From Chelydra serpentina (taxonomy: Eukaryota > Chordata > Testudines > Chelydridae): a DNA stretch of 64,000 bases. Below, in pieces: positions 9,954 through 22,075 of this stretch (its first letter is position 1; each line of letters begins with the position of its first letter). Both the position numbers and the translations under genes were made by a program. The notes beneath the pieces were generated by a model that searched no databases, was not told the origin of the DNA, and saw only the letters and a program-made list of their open reading frames with translations. The stretch lies in assembly GCA_037349315.1 (NCBI GenBank), contig JBAIAC010000024.1, positions 33,033,501 to 33,097,500 of the forward strand, read 5' to 3'.

Positions 9954-12494
9954 CTAGTCATAAGGGGGCATGCCAATGGTGAATCCACTTTCTACAGTTG
10001 GATAGTAGTTCAGAGGTTTTCGGTTCCTCATTACGGGATCTGTTTCTAGGTGGTTTGCTTGTGTAGATATAGGTCTTAACCCAGCAAAGCAAGTGATTGA
10101 TAGTCCCACTGACTACAAATAAGTTATGAATGTAGTTAAGTACTTTGTCGGATTAGGGCCTTCTTTTGAAACCCAGGATGTGTCTGCTTTTAAATTGAAC
10201 TGCCTTTCCCACGACAGCATCAGGTTAATTCCTTCTTGCCTTTAACTGAGGTACGCTGTCAGATGAATGTTACATTATGTGCTTAACAGGTTTCTATTAC
10301 AAAATCTGTAAACCAGGTGAACACAGAAAACCAATACCCTGCTTACAGTGATGCATTCATATCCTTAAAGCAGGAAAAAGTCAAAAGGAATGAGGGGTGT
10401 GGTGGAATTAGGATAATGGAGATGAGTAAATTTGAGGAGAAGAGAGAGTTTTTAACTTAATCTCTTCATACTGCTGAAGGCTTGAGTTTAGTGAAAGGTT
10501 CCAAATGGGTCTCATTTTAACGAATCTGATGTGTACCTTGAATTTAGAGTATCAGTACATTTTCAGTGCCTCAGATAATGATCCCTTTCCCAGGATCATT
10601 CTCCTAACTCAGTTGCCTGGGTGTGTCTGGACCTCCCCTTTTCCTAGCAATTCAAAGTCTCCTTAATGGTTTGAGACTCATGCTCAGACTTCTGAATTTC
10701 AAACAGATTCATATCTGTTCAGGGGCTATTCACACAACAGAATTCAAACAAGCTTTTGTATACAGGGTCCATACGAAATAGACACATACACTAATGTTCC
10801 TTCAAAAGAATTTATTCTGTTTGAAAATAAATTGTATCAGTTTTAAGAGAATCAGAGACTGATTACTATGACTGATAATGCTAATGACTGGTGGTCATGA
10901 TTAGATAAGACTATTTCCTGCTGTGATTATTTGGGCATTGAATATGCAAATATTGCTACTTTTCTAAAATGAAGTTAACATCAGAACAAAAATCTTAAGG
11001 AGAGGCTTCTCCCAGGAGTAAAACATTTACACTTTGAGAGATTCCCATTAATTTCAATGGGTTTTGGATCAGATGGGTAGGTGGTATTTAGGTCTTCACA
11101 TCTATTCATAACATGCCTTTATCTTCATATCATGATCTTAAAAGCTCGATCCACAATCTGGGCTTTAGGTACCTAAATCTCTTTTAGGCACCGCTGTGAC
11201 CCACTAAACCTGTATGTGATGCTTTTTTGGGTCTTCCAGAACTGCCTCTGTGTGTGAGAAATTTGCTGCTGCTAAACTGTCGCAGCTCCCTGACGCTTCA
11301 ATTTGTTAGCCAGCCCAAGCAACTCCTCAGGAGTCTGCCAGTCTTTTCCTTGCCTTGCAGGTCCCTCTTGGTGCCCGTGGTTACCAAACTCCCCAGAAGC
11401 ATCTGCTTGCAGCATCCAGCCTTGTGTCACTGGATGCCCACAGAAATACCAAGTCTGCTGTCTCCAAAGAGACTGAGTGTGCACCAGCTTATGGAGCTGA
11501 GGATGCCCAGCTCCCTTTAGTATAACAGCACTGAGCAGAATCTTTAATAAAACAGGGACAGATATTGAAGTGATACTAAGCAGAGATAATAGAAACAGAA
11601 AATGGTTACAAACAAACAAGTATAACATGCCTCTAAGAGGCTACATCTAACCTGAGCAGGCTCCAAGGTTTGCCTAAAGTAGTTTTCTCTCCTCAGTGTT
11701 GACAACCCACGTGGTTGGGGATCCACCATTCAAAGAGTACTGACCTTTTCTTCCTCCGTGATGGATAAGACGGCCTTTTGCTTCTCCTTATATTTCCCAG
11801 AGTTAATTGTCTTCATCTCAAGAGTCAAGGTCGCCCTTGGGATTCAGACTGTGTGGTGTCGAGCAGTGTATTGACACCAAGCTGTTTCCTCATCCTCAGT
11901 ACAAGTGTTTACCTCAAATGCAAATGAATTACCCATTGTCTCTGGCATCACCATGCTCAATGTACCCCACAGACACTGGCAAACAGGCAAATCAACATTC
12001 CTTTGTCTAGGACAAAATTATTTATCAACTTTTTCCCCCAAAACATATTTTAGGAACATATTTCCAGCACATGTTATTACTGTCATAGTGTGATGAGAAT
12101 GTACTGGCATCACCAGCTTCCATTTGATACTTCACATGATACTATTTACAGTTAAATACTATGAGAGCAATGTGTTAAGTGTAGTAAGTGCATCAGGCCT
12201 GATGAGTTGCTGACTGAGTAGTGAACTACCAATGGGCCTCTGTGTCTCACTCTGCTCAGCTTCTGTCTAACTGTGTAAATACATATATCTGTGCTGTAAA
12301 ATTTCACAACATGCCTACGTTTTCTGTCTCTGGGTGTGCTCTCTGTTGCCTCAGGTAGGTGTCCAGACACTTATTTGATGCTTAAGCCCCAGTGTGATCT
12401 TCAAACCAGGTCAAGATAGGCTTTGCCTCACCTATCTTGCTTGAAGGGCCCAATCTGGTAGGTGTCTCCATACAAAACAGCCAGGTGGGAGGAG
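9954..12494. other. No recognised feature
   Basis: About 2.5 kb of unassigned DNA. The longest ORF (11272-11628 minus, 118 codons) is overlapped by a 97-codon plus ORF, and neither shows a domain. Short words near 11040-11190 (TTTCAATGGG, TAGGTACCTAAATC) look like old dispersed repeat remnants. Confidence 0.4.
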
Positions 12495-12509
12495 CTATCC
12501 CCTATAATC

Positions 12510-12850
12510 TTTGGCCCAGTGGTTAGCACACTCACCTGCATTGTGGGAGACCCCAATTCAATTCCTGCCTCTGCCTGATGAGAAGAAATTTGAATGTGGA
12601 TTTCCCGCCTCTTGCATGAGTGCCCTAACTGTTAGACTATGTGATATTCTGATGTGAGGGTCTCAGTCTTTCCCATTAAAGTTGTTTCACTTTGTATTAA
12701 ATATTAATTGGACCAGAGAATGACTGAGAATTACTCCGTAGCCCACTGGTTAGGGCACTCACTCAACTAAAAAATGGGGGGGCCCTGTTCAAATCTCTTC
12801 TCATAAGCAGAAATGGGAATTGACTGGGAATCTCCCACATCCTAGGTGAG
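12510..12850 (+). repeat. Two tRNA-like SINE remnants in tandem
   Basis: At 12517-12575 an A-box-like CCCAGTGGTTAGCAC is followed by a B-box-like AATTCAATTCCTG. At 12738-12800 a second unit shows CCACTGGTTAGGGCACTCAC and GTTCAAATCTC. Both are degenerate. This is inferred from spacing and wording, not from a database match. A related unit lies at 53620-53750. Confidence 0.35.
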
Positions 12851-13354
12851 TATGTAACCCCTGGGGTGAAGGTTATAAGGGAGGCTCCTTCCCCTCAACA
12901 ATGTGTTGTGTGGAGTTAGGTGTGCACCGAGGCCATTCATGCAAAAAAACAGCTTGGATGCCTGACTCCAGGAGAGGGGTCCCAGCTGCTGATTGTGAGC
13001 AGAGATAGGTGCTTCCTTCTGGTTGGGATTAAGGTGTGCCTAACTCCCTGAGAGGTGTGGGGTTTAAGACACGCGCCTCTCACCAGTATCTGCTGTGGAC
13101 TAACATAGGCAACTCCCTGCCTACCATGCTAGTTCGTGTGAATCCTATTCTCAGGTGTCTCTGGCCCCATGCATTGTATAGGGAGCCTAGTCACCTAACT
13201 CAGGGTTCGTGGATTCTACCGGGTGATTAGGCACCTAACGGTTAGGCATTGCAATGCAGAGTATTGCACTACCTAAGTCACTTTGAGCATCAGGGCCAAA
13301 GAACCCAATATGTAGGGTCCTGACTGCTTGCTTCAAAGTAACCTCAACTTCAAA

Positions 13355-13475
13355 TAAAATCAATGGGAGTTTAGGGCACTTCTCAGAAGCATGCAGGGCT
13401 GGATTTGCAAAGGTATTTAGGTACCTACAGATGCATTCAGACATCTAATGAGATTTCTCAAAGGCACAAGGGAGA
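13355..13475. repeat. Old dispersed repeat fragment
   Basis: Words such as AAAATCAATGGGAGTTTAGG and GCAAAGGTATTTAGGTACC are of a type repeated all over turtle and crocodile genomes. Family not determined. Confidence 0.3.
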
Positions 13476-15470
13476 TGGGACTCAGCATCATGCAGAATCT
13501 GACACAAACTAGCATTTAAGTTTGAAAATGAAAAATATGTTCTGGTTCGACAATATCAATTAAAGGTTGAGGACAATTTTAGGCGAATGAGATTGGGGAA
13601 GATGCTCACCTATTTTCAAGTTAACATTTACTGTGTTCTGATCTTCTAAATTAGGGCATAAAAGACTTCATAAGAAGCCTTTCTATCTGACCTACTGAGA
13701 AAAGTGTTAATAAGCAGCAATCAATCCATCAGCCAACAAATGGTTTTATTTTCACTGAGTGCATATCTGATGCTTTAAGGGGAAATGGATAATTAAGACT
13801 TCATGTTTCAAAATATTAAATATTGATTTGTAGACATTTAGCAGCAGGCATACAGCTCTCTTGAGGGATGGCGGCAACTATCTAAAAGATTATAAAAGGT
13901 TTTATCTCTCCTTGTAGAATTTAGCATTTATTTTTTATTTAAAATTTATGAAATGAGAGTAAAATAGACCAGGAAGTAACATCTATCTCCAAGTGGGTGT
14001 CGTCATTGCCCCGTGCAGCTACTCGGAGTCAAAATGGATGTGTCTTTTTAGGTTTGTATTGGCTTCTAGTTTATTGAAGTGTCAGAAGGTTTATAAGCTC
14101 TTCAACTCCAGTTTTGATTGTTTTATCCAACTACTGTCACTTCTTATCAGTATTAAAGGCAGAAATCAAATAGAGGGACCCACGGGAGGTGGAGTTTGAA
14201 ACATAACTCTCTTCTGTCACAGCTATAAGCCATGACACCTCTGTTCATGGCAAAATATCCACAACAAGGTAATGAAGTGAGTTTTATATTGGCCCAATTT
14301 GTTTGTGTTAAACAAAAGCATTTTCTCATTTTAGTATTACCTTCCCCTTCCTTTCTTCATGGCTAAGAAAATTGCTGAAAGTTGTGCTTGACAGCCTCAG
14401 TTAATTCAGAAGATTTTCAGCTTCCTAAGAATTTCCAATATTAAAACTTGCTTTGTGTATATCTGTAGTACTGCAACAGAGCCCACTAATGGAGTCATTT
14501 GGAAGTCCTGTCTATGTTGACATTAAAGGAAAAAGAATCGACATCCAGGAAGAAAGGTGAACTTTAAAATTGGCTCAGCATTTAGTGGAAGAGCTAGGTT
14601 AGGTGCCATGAGTCCAATCATCTGGAACCCCTTTCAGTGTTGACTTGTCTGCCAAAATGGCAACACAACACTGAGTAAAACTGGGAGATTTGCTATCTGT
14701 ACGTTGATGGCTCCATTGACGAAAATCTTTGCCAGAATGAACAGTTTATGCATTTTTGTGCAAGGTAAAACTTAGTTCTTTCGCGAGTATTTTTTAGAGA
14801 ATTTTGTGTGCTAGAAACTGACACATTTTCAGTCCATTTTGTGTTAACAGGTATATTCAATTTACGGCTTAAGTGACACATTCTGTGCTTCATAAATAGC
14901 TGTTTTTAAGTTTACCAGATCCATTTCAGAATGCTTCCTAGCATATATAGAATCACTAAGTGTAAGCAAAATGTGTTTTACCATTGGATCAGCTTATTAG
15001 CATTTAAAAAATGCACTTTACCAACAACAGCAGTATGTAGGGGAGAGGAAGAGGAAATGACAGGAAACAAATTGACAAAGTGTGTGTTCAGTTGTGTAGA
15101 GCTTATTCTAGGTTCTGCATCATTTTCATGTCAAAGTTTCTCATAATTTTTTGTGTACTGTGGTGTACAGCTTTTTGTATGTTGTTTGTTGTTGTTATTT
15201 ATTTGTGCTTATTTGACCTTTAGCTAACAGCTTGTTGGATGGGCACATTTTATAAACTAAAATAAAAGGGCTTGGTCCTGATTGGGAGGTTGCAACCTAC
15301 TGGCTATTGATGGTGCTTAGTGCCTCTCAGAGGTACACCTACAACTCATATGCCCACCCCTTATGAATTTATCTGTTTCTCTTATACACAGAATCCAAGA
15401 AAACCTCCAAAATACATGACCGAGTTTATATTCCTTTCAGCTCTCTGAAGGAAATGCTAGCTTCCTCCTT
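13476..15470. other. No recognised feature
   Basis: AT-rich. ORFs of 66-71 codons have no motif and no exon-like boundaries that I trust. Confidence 0.4.
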
Positions 15471-15553
15471 GGGTGACCAGATGTCCCAAGGAACCAGATG
15501 ACCTATTCACCCCCACCCCGTCCCGATTTTCCACACTTGCTCCCTGGTCACCC
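15471..15553. mobile_element. Short MITE remnant (GGGTGACCAGA ends)
   Basis: GGGTGACCAGATGTCCC at the left and CTGGTCACCC at the right are inverted repeats. They are the same ends as the better-preserved copy at 28427-28547. The interior is shortened and altered. Confidence 0.55.
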
Positions 15554-16449
15554 TACTTCCCCCTAAAATCTACCAGATGATCATGTGATTGAATATGAAT
15601 CTGCATTCCTTTCTGACACGTCTGAAATGCTAAGTGTTGTATTCAGAAGATAATGCCCCCTAAAGAGGGGAAAATATGGCACATTGAATAATGTATACTT
15701 CATTTACAGTTCGGAATGTTATCCAGCTACTGGGGATGACACTTCTTCCAGTCTTAATACTGATATATACAGAGTTTTAACTACATTTTAAAATAGAACA
15801 ACTGAATGATGCATTCAAAATAATTCATGGAGAGGAAATAGATGTATTTCAGCATGGGAGAATATTTATGCATTATTTAATAGCAATAATGTTTGAATTT
15901 ATACATTATGCAAATGTCATAATCAGGAAAATGAAAACTTGGACTGCTGTAACATCTTTAAATTTACCATTAGGTACTTATTTGTGCATAACATTTAATA
16001 CCGAACAATGTTTCAGTATGTCACTTGAAAAATTATCTGAGATTAATAGGGTATTTAAAAAAAAAAAAACGGTGACAAATTCCTGATTGCTGCCTTGATG
16101 CTGTTTGATAAATGTATAGACAAGTGTAAGGTCTTCAATGATGACTTAAATAAAATCCACTTTTGAAGGTGAGTCATGAGGTCTTCACACATTGTTCACA
16201 CTTCACGTTCTGATTTCCCCCAGGCTCACACATAGGCAAAAGAAAAGGACCTAAACTATAGCTTTCCATAGCCATGCTGTAGTTTGTTAAAATGTCAACA
16301 AACATGTGCCAAAGCCATCAAACTAGCAGACCCTACCATATAAAACTAAAGCAGGTTCTCCCCTCTTTTATCTGTAAGAATATTGGGCTCCTGCTTGTGT
16401 GTGTGGGTTTTTGTGTGTTCTGTTTCAGGAGATGATTCGGTGGTTAAGT
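15554..16449. other. No recognised feature
   Basis: AT-rich. It contains an A-run near 16060-16070 and a 72-codon ORF without a motif (15868-16086). Confidence 0.4.
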
Positions 16450-17072
16450 CAGTGGTGGGCAACCCACAGGGCACACGTGGCCTGTCAGGGCAAGCTGCTG
16501 GTGGGCCGCTGGGCCGTTTGTTTACATTTGCAGGGCTGCCTGCAGCTCCAATGGCTGCAGTTCCCGCAGCTCCCATTCAGGGCCGGCTCCAGGCACCAGC
16601 CAACCAAGCACGTGTTTGGGGCGGCACCTCCTAAGGGGCGGCGAATCTTGGGGCAGCGCTTAGGTTTGTTTTTTGTTTTTTTTTACTTTGGCAGGGCGGC
16701 ACTCGGGGAGAGGGGGTTGTTTTGGCAGGGCGGGGCGGTGCTCGGAGTTTTTTTTGTTTTTTGTTTTGGTGGGGTGGCGCTCGAGGGGGGTTGTTTTGGG
16801 GGGCGGCGCTCGGGTTTTTTTTTTGTTTTTGTTTCGGTGGGGCGGCGCTAGGTTGGTTGTTTTTTTTTTTTGCTTGGGGCGGCAAAAAAGTTAGAGCCGG
16901 CCCTGCTCCTATTGGCCAGAAATGGCAAAGTGGCGCAGGCCAGGCCACCGGTTCCCACAGCTCCCATTGGCCAGGAATGGCATACTGTGTCCCCTGGGAG
17001 CTGCGAGCAGCTGTGCAAATGTAAACAAACGGTCTGGCGGCCCGCCAGCGGCAGTTTGCCCACCCACCACTG
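16450..17072. mobile_element. hAT-type non-autonomous element, host of a nested hAT
   Basis: Inverted ends CAGTGGTGGGCAAC and GTTTGCCCACCCACCACTG (the right end carries an extra CCAC). The 8-bp flanks GGTTAAGT (16442-16449) and GGTTAAGG (17073-17080) match at 7 of 8 positions. Subterminal blocks such as GTTTGTTTACATTTGCA and TGCAAATGTAAACAAAC are also inverted. There is no transposase. A second hAT interrupts it at 16578-16905. Confidence 0.88.
16578..16905. mobile_element. Nested hAT-type MITE with internal T/G-rich minisatellite
   Basis: Ends CAGGGCCGGCTC and GAGCCGGCCCTG are perfect 12-bp inverted repeats. Flanks CTCCCATT (16570-16577) and CTCCTATT (16906-16913) match at 7 of 8. The interior repeats a unit of roughly 40-55 bp of the form GGGCGGCGCTCGG followed by T-rich tracts. 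That explains the long low-complexity ORFs on both strands, which are not genes. Confidence 0.88.
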
Positions 17073-17107
17073 GGTTAAGGCACTAGCCTAGGGCTTTCTA
17101 GACATTC

Positions 17108-17275
17108 CTTTCTTCACCATAGGCTTCCTGTGTGACCTTTGGCAACTCACCTAGCCTCTATGCCTCAGTTTCCTCTTCTGTGTAATAGCCCTGCCTACAT
17201 CATAGTTGTGAGGATAAATACATTAAAGATCGTGATGCAATCAGATACTACAGTGATGCCGAGGCTAGATAAGTA
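17108..17275 (+). repeat. MIR/CORE-SINE-like fragment
   Basis: The run TGTGTGACCTTTGGCAA, CTCACCTAGCCTCTATGCC, TCAGTTTCCTCTTCTGT, then ATAGTTGTGAGGATAAATAC follows the order of the MIR core and 3' part known from amniotes. It is an old, inactive tRNA-derived SINE lineage. Confidence 0.65.
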
Positions 17276-17794
17276 CCTTAGACTGGGTACAGCTCCCATC
17301 TCCAGGCATCCTGCTTTGGAATCCTATCTGCTCAGATCTATACTTAAATTAAATTGCATTTCACTGCAGTATTTTGGCACCACATTTTCTATGTAACAAC
17401 TAGTGTGTATTTTTTATAGCTAGTGTAGTGTAGTTACTGTGCTGGCTGGGTTTGTGTGTCTCATCCACAGACAGCCCCAGAGGGGGAAAGACCCCATACC
17501 CAGAAAATAACCCTTGTTACTATTCCAGGGACCCTTCTTGTAGATTAGCACAGCAGGAAAGACTGCAGGGTCATTCAACAGTACCGTTTCTTGTTCTGGC
17601 TCTTCCATTCCTTCTCACTTTCACTTTCTGTTTTCCTCTATGACTGACTTTGTTTTAACTACTCCTATCCATTCTAGCTGTGCACTGACTTGTATGTCCC
17701 TTATAACCATAGTGTCTGAGTGTCTCGCAGACAATCAATTCCTCCTCACATCGCCACCTCTGAAGTAGAGTATTGTTGTTCTAAGCTTATAGAT
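17276..17794. other. No recognised feature
   Basis: Two overlapping ORFs on opposite strands (62 and 63 codons, 17420-17643) lack motifs. Confidence 0.4.
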
Positions 17795-17905
17795 GGGGAA
17801 CTGAATTACAGAGATTCAGTGACTTGCCCAAGGCCATGTAGTAAAACTGTGGAACAGTTGGGCACTGAATGCACATCTCTGAAGCCCCAGTCCAATCCCT
17901 TAACC
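17795..17905 (-). repeat. MIR/LINE2-like remnant
   Basis: GATGGGGAACTGAATTACAG, AGTGACTTGCCCAAGGCCAT and CCCTTAACCACATGACCAT are the typical words of an ancient MIR/L2-type repeat common to amniotes. Confidence 0.5.
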
Positions 17906-19602
17906 ACATGACCATCTTTCTCCAGTCACCATAATATGGCACCACCTTTGACCTTTTTACTTCTAATTCCCATCCCGCTAAGGCGCGCCAGGAGAGGAGG
18001 GGGAATCGACAGAGCTTGTGAAGTGAAAGGAAAAGCTGGAGTGTATAGGGCGCCCCCTCTATTCTCCCATTTGCCTCTTAGACAAAGTTCTCTTACCCCA
18101 CACCCACCCACCCACCCAGGAGCACAGCTGTCTAACCTCGGGGTTTAGGCCAAGAATCAGGTATTGGAGGAGGGCTCACGGGTCTGAGATATCCCACAAA
18201 GATCTGTGTGCTGCAGCTGCAAAAGTGATATTGCAGAGAATGCAGGAAGAATATATAGTAGGAACCACCTCTCTAAACAGTTCTCAAGCTTTCAAGTCTG
18301 GAGGGGATTGTGTTTTTCCTGACTTTAAAAAAACCTTCATTTGTGTTTGGTCCATTTCTTCTTTGTCTATACTGCAAATAGAAATTTTGGGGACAGGAGT
18401 GTGGGAAGGAGCCAAGTTTAAAATCTCAGGCTTTCCAATTTCCTATTGCAGGCAAATATACTCTGGAGGGAATGGAAGTTGGTGAGGGGATGATCTTGCT
18501 GTAATAGAAGCAGATAGGCCACACCTCATCATGTCCTCCCCCAAGCTATAGCTCCTGCTTCACCTACTAGCAGGAAAACTGAGAGCCCAAGAAACTCCCT
18601 CACTGAGAAACCATCTCTGTCTGCTACTCCCATTTCAAATTGCCTTCTCTGAGTCCTCAATTCACCAGTTGAGAAATATAGATAATAGTTGTATGGGGCA
18701 GTGTAAGGAAACCTGCACTCCTATTCCCTGTTGTACCAGTTGTGTGACTAAAGGAATAATCATAGTCAGGTGTCATCAATCCAGCACTTCTCATAATCAC
18801 TAAATTCACATAACTGCTGAGAAACTCAGGACAGCTCTTACTGTGATGCTGGCACTTGAACAAATTTTGGGCGCACACCAATTTAAAATCAGTCCCCAGC
18901 CTGGAATTTCCACTCTGCAAGAGTGTTCCAGAAATGATTACCTTTTATGGTAGAGTGGATGTAACACTGCTTTTTTCCCCCTATCATGAAGATGCTGCCA
19001 GTGCTTCCTCTATAATAAGAAGGTGTAATTCAACCACTACAATATGAGCCACGCTAAAAACTGGAATGCAAGCGTTTATCCTAAAACACATCTGCAAAGA
19101 ATACTGCTAATTTTCGGAGTACAAAATAATGCTTAAACTCATGTTTGAATATTAACTATTCTTTACAGCATTGTAGGGCCTGATTGTGGCATAGCTGTGG
19201 TAAGGCAGATGTGGAGGGGAGAGACAGCAGAATGCCTCCGGGGATACTGAATGTACAATAGCATCGGCATCATGTGCCAGGCATGGCCCACCAGCTGATG
19301 TAAATGTGGGCGGCAGGACTGTAAAGACAGGTGTCCTGTTACTGGAATGGAAGTTTTATGCAAATGAGATGTAGTGTTATCATGGCAGTGCTTATACTAA
19401 TGCCTGTTGATGCAAAAGCCATTCTGTTACATGCCTATGAGAGTCCTATGTTAATGCCGATGTATGAAGAATGTGGAAGATATCTAATATTTTTTGACTT
19501 GTGTTACCCTCTCTGATGGTTATTGTGTTGCTTGCTAAAGGATAACTAAGGTAAGTTGATCTTTAGGTGGGTTTGCATGTCTGCAGAAACCAGTCGGTAG
19601 CT
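17906..19602. other. No recognised feature
   Basis: Includes a short C/A tract (CACCCACCCACCCACCCAGG near 18100). ORFs up to 87 codons, no motif. Confidence 0.4.
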
Positions 19603-19700
19603 TTAAATAGCTCAGTCACTGGTGCTTAACTGACAAGACAGGCTTCGATTCTTGGAGGTTTTGTCTCTTTCCTAGTTGGGCACAACCTCCCAATTGGGAC
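19603..19700 (+). repeat. Possible tRNA-like SINE remnant
   Basis: A-box-like TAGCTCAGTCACTGG (about 19608) and B-box-like GGCTTCGATTCTTGG (about 19642) are spaced as in a tRNA. A stem-like CACAACCTCCCAATTGGG follows. Weak evidence. Confidence 0.35.
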
Positions 19701-21859
19701 AGGACCAGGGCCCTTCAGGCAGGAACCTTAAAGAAAACTTGAAACTGTTGAAAGGGCAGCCCTGATGAAGAGATGGGGAGATGCAGGGTCTGCAGGAGAA
19801 GAGATGTGAGTCTTCAGGAGCCGGAGAATCTGGGATAAGTTGAACTTGCCTAAGTCTTCAAGGAAATGCTAAGCTTTAATACAATATGAATGTAGGCCTC
19901 TGTGGTGTTTTTAACCTGCTCTCTGACAGCTGTGTTCCTATGGATAAACAAATAACACTTCCTTTTGAAGAAGCTGTCACTGAATTTTCCCACTGATGGC
20001 TGTTCTCTAAGGGAAGTCTCTGGCAGATACCAAACCCAGTTGACTGCTAAGAAAATACAGTTCATAAACAAGGGTGCTGTAGCCTGGAAACTCAGTCTAA
20101 AAATGGGGTGAATAGTGGGATTCCACTTGAAGTGCAGGCACTGGGCACCTACGAAAGGGTGCCCACAAAGATAGATATAAGAAGTACAGCTAACCCTGAA
20201 CTGTGACCCCATGTTAAACCATTGATCATGCCCAGTGTTGACCAGATGTTTTTGAAGCCTGGGCAAACTCAGAATTAGTTGTGTGCTTGTGCAGATAATA
20301 AAGTAATATTCCTTTCTGAGCAGTCATATTGCACAGGGATGAAATCAATAGATTTCTATAGAAACAGGGTTCAATAGAAATTGCCCTAACAATCTCCAGG
20401 ACTTAATAGACAATTATAGCATTTCCACTGGATTTTTTTTTTTTCACAAATATAATGAAATCCTCAGTGTTTAAACAAATGCCATATCACCATCTTGAGG
20501 TGTTTAGTGCCCCTGGCAAGCCCAATACTTTCCAGTGTCACTCAGGGCTTAATCCAAAACCCACTGAATTCCATGGAAAGGCTCCTACCAGAGAGGTGCC
20601 CAGAAAGCACAACCACAAGAAACAAGTTTGTCTGTCCTTGCATAGGTGGTAAACCTCCCACCTGTGCAAAAGCAGCCAGTGTCTGTCCCCAGGAAGGCAT
20701 TAACGATTCATAATACTTGCATTTTGGAAAATATAACCTCTAATATGAAAACTTGTATTGACTTCAGAAGCCTTCCCCCCCCCCCCCCCAGTCAACCATG
20801 TTATGGACATTATAACTATGCTTGCTTACAGCACACAGTTCCAGCATATACTAGTTTTATTCTGACACTTTTGCATACTATTATAATACATGAATTTTTT
20901 TTAACAAATTTTATTATGTGGTGATGAAATGGTATCCTGCAGTGTCTTACACACATGAAAATGTTTCTACTGGGAATGTATAATGTATACGTTCTCTAGA
21001 TTGTGATGAAAGTGATATTTCAATTATTTTAATGTTTCAACTTCAAGTAGGCAAGTTGGTGCATCTATAACAAGTTTTCTTCTGTTATATGGTTACTGTA
21101 AACTTGCTGCCAATTCCATTGGGTTTTAATTAGAAACACTTCCCTATAACATGCAAATGTCTGGGCTACCAAGAACAGCATTGTGGAGTTGGTTTGTTAA
21201 TTGATCATTCCTTAAGAACAATCTGTTTCTCTTCCAGTTGTGGAAAGCACTGGCATTTGCCAGTCTCTCTTCCCACCCCCACTAGCTGGCACTTGCTGCT
21301 TTAATAAATGCACATATTGGATAGGTGTATGGTGTTAGGCAGAAGGTCACAATGATGTTAAATTTGCTGCTGAGCAAAGGATCAGAGTGTAATGAAATCT
21401 CAAAAGCTGGGAAATGGGAATGTGCAAGTGTAAATAATGTATTAATTATTGAAAGCTGAGGGACTGAAAATTCCTATTTAGTCCTGACATCTTCATTTTC
21501 ATGCTGACTGACAGTATTTCAGGTATTTTTATTTTAATGAAAGGTTCCCCCCAAGATAGTACTTCAATTTTCAGTAAAACTGTCAATAGTTATTTTTCAT
21601 CTTCATTCTTTCTTTTTCCCCCTGCATATATTGTAGGTGCTCAGTTTGGGAAGGGAACTGGGAGGAAAGAATCCACTTATTTTGTAAAATAGAGTAGTAG
21701 AGGTAGATTATGCTAGAAAATGGGATTTTTTTTCTCCTTCTCCAACAAAAAGATACAATACAGAAGTGCACAAAAAATTAGGCTCACTGGTTATTTATGG
21801 AAGCAAAGATATAATCCAATGAGACTCTTATTAGCCCAGAGTCTATTTCTGCCCCCTTA
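19701..21859. other. No recognised feature
   Basis: Unassigned sequence. A minus ORF of 138 codons (19850-20266) has no domain I recognise and is probably chance. A C-run is listed separately. Confidence 0.4.
20775..20789 (+). repeat. Poly-C run (15 bp)
   Basis: Uninterrupted C tract preceded by CCTT and followed by AGTC; a simple repeat prone to length change. Confidence 0.95.
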
Positions 21860-22075
21860 GGGTATGTCTACACATTGAGCTGGAGGTATAATTTCCATCA
21901 TGAGGAGGTAGTCCTAGCAACTCAGATGGTATGTACTTGGGGCAGTTAACTTTCCAGCCCCTCATGCCCCTGCGGTAACACTTCTATTTTTAGCATGCTA
22001 GCTCCAGCAGAGTTAGTGTGAGTATGTCTCCTCCAGCTGGAAATTACACCTTCCTGCTCCAGTGTAGACTTCCCC
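21860..22075. mobile_element. Harbinger-like MITE with TTA target duplication
   Basis: The left end GGGTATGTCTACAC and right end GTGTAGACTTCCCC are inverted. A 3-bp TTA flanks both sides (21857-21859 and 22076-22078). TTA/TAA-type 3-bp duplications and a GTCTACACT-containing end are shared with the other MITEs here and with the autonomous element at 40712. The interior (AGCTGGAGGTATAATTTCC, CCAGCTGGAAATTACACC) is also partly inverted. Confidence 0.82.

Noticed and set aside
16383..17091. Several Gly/Phe- and Pro-rich ORFs up to 150 codons
   Set aside because: Translation of T/G-rich minisatellite inside nested hAT MITEs.
19850..20266. 138-codon minus ORF
   Set aside because: No recognisable motif, no exon signals and no neighbouring support.
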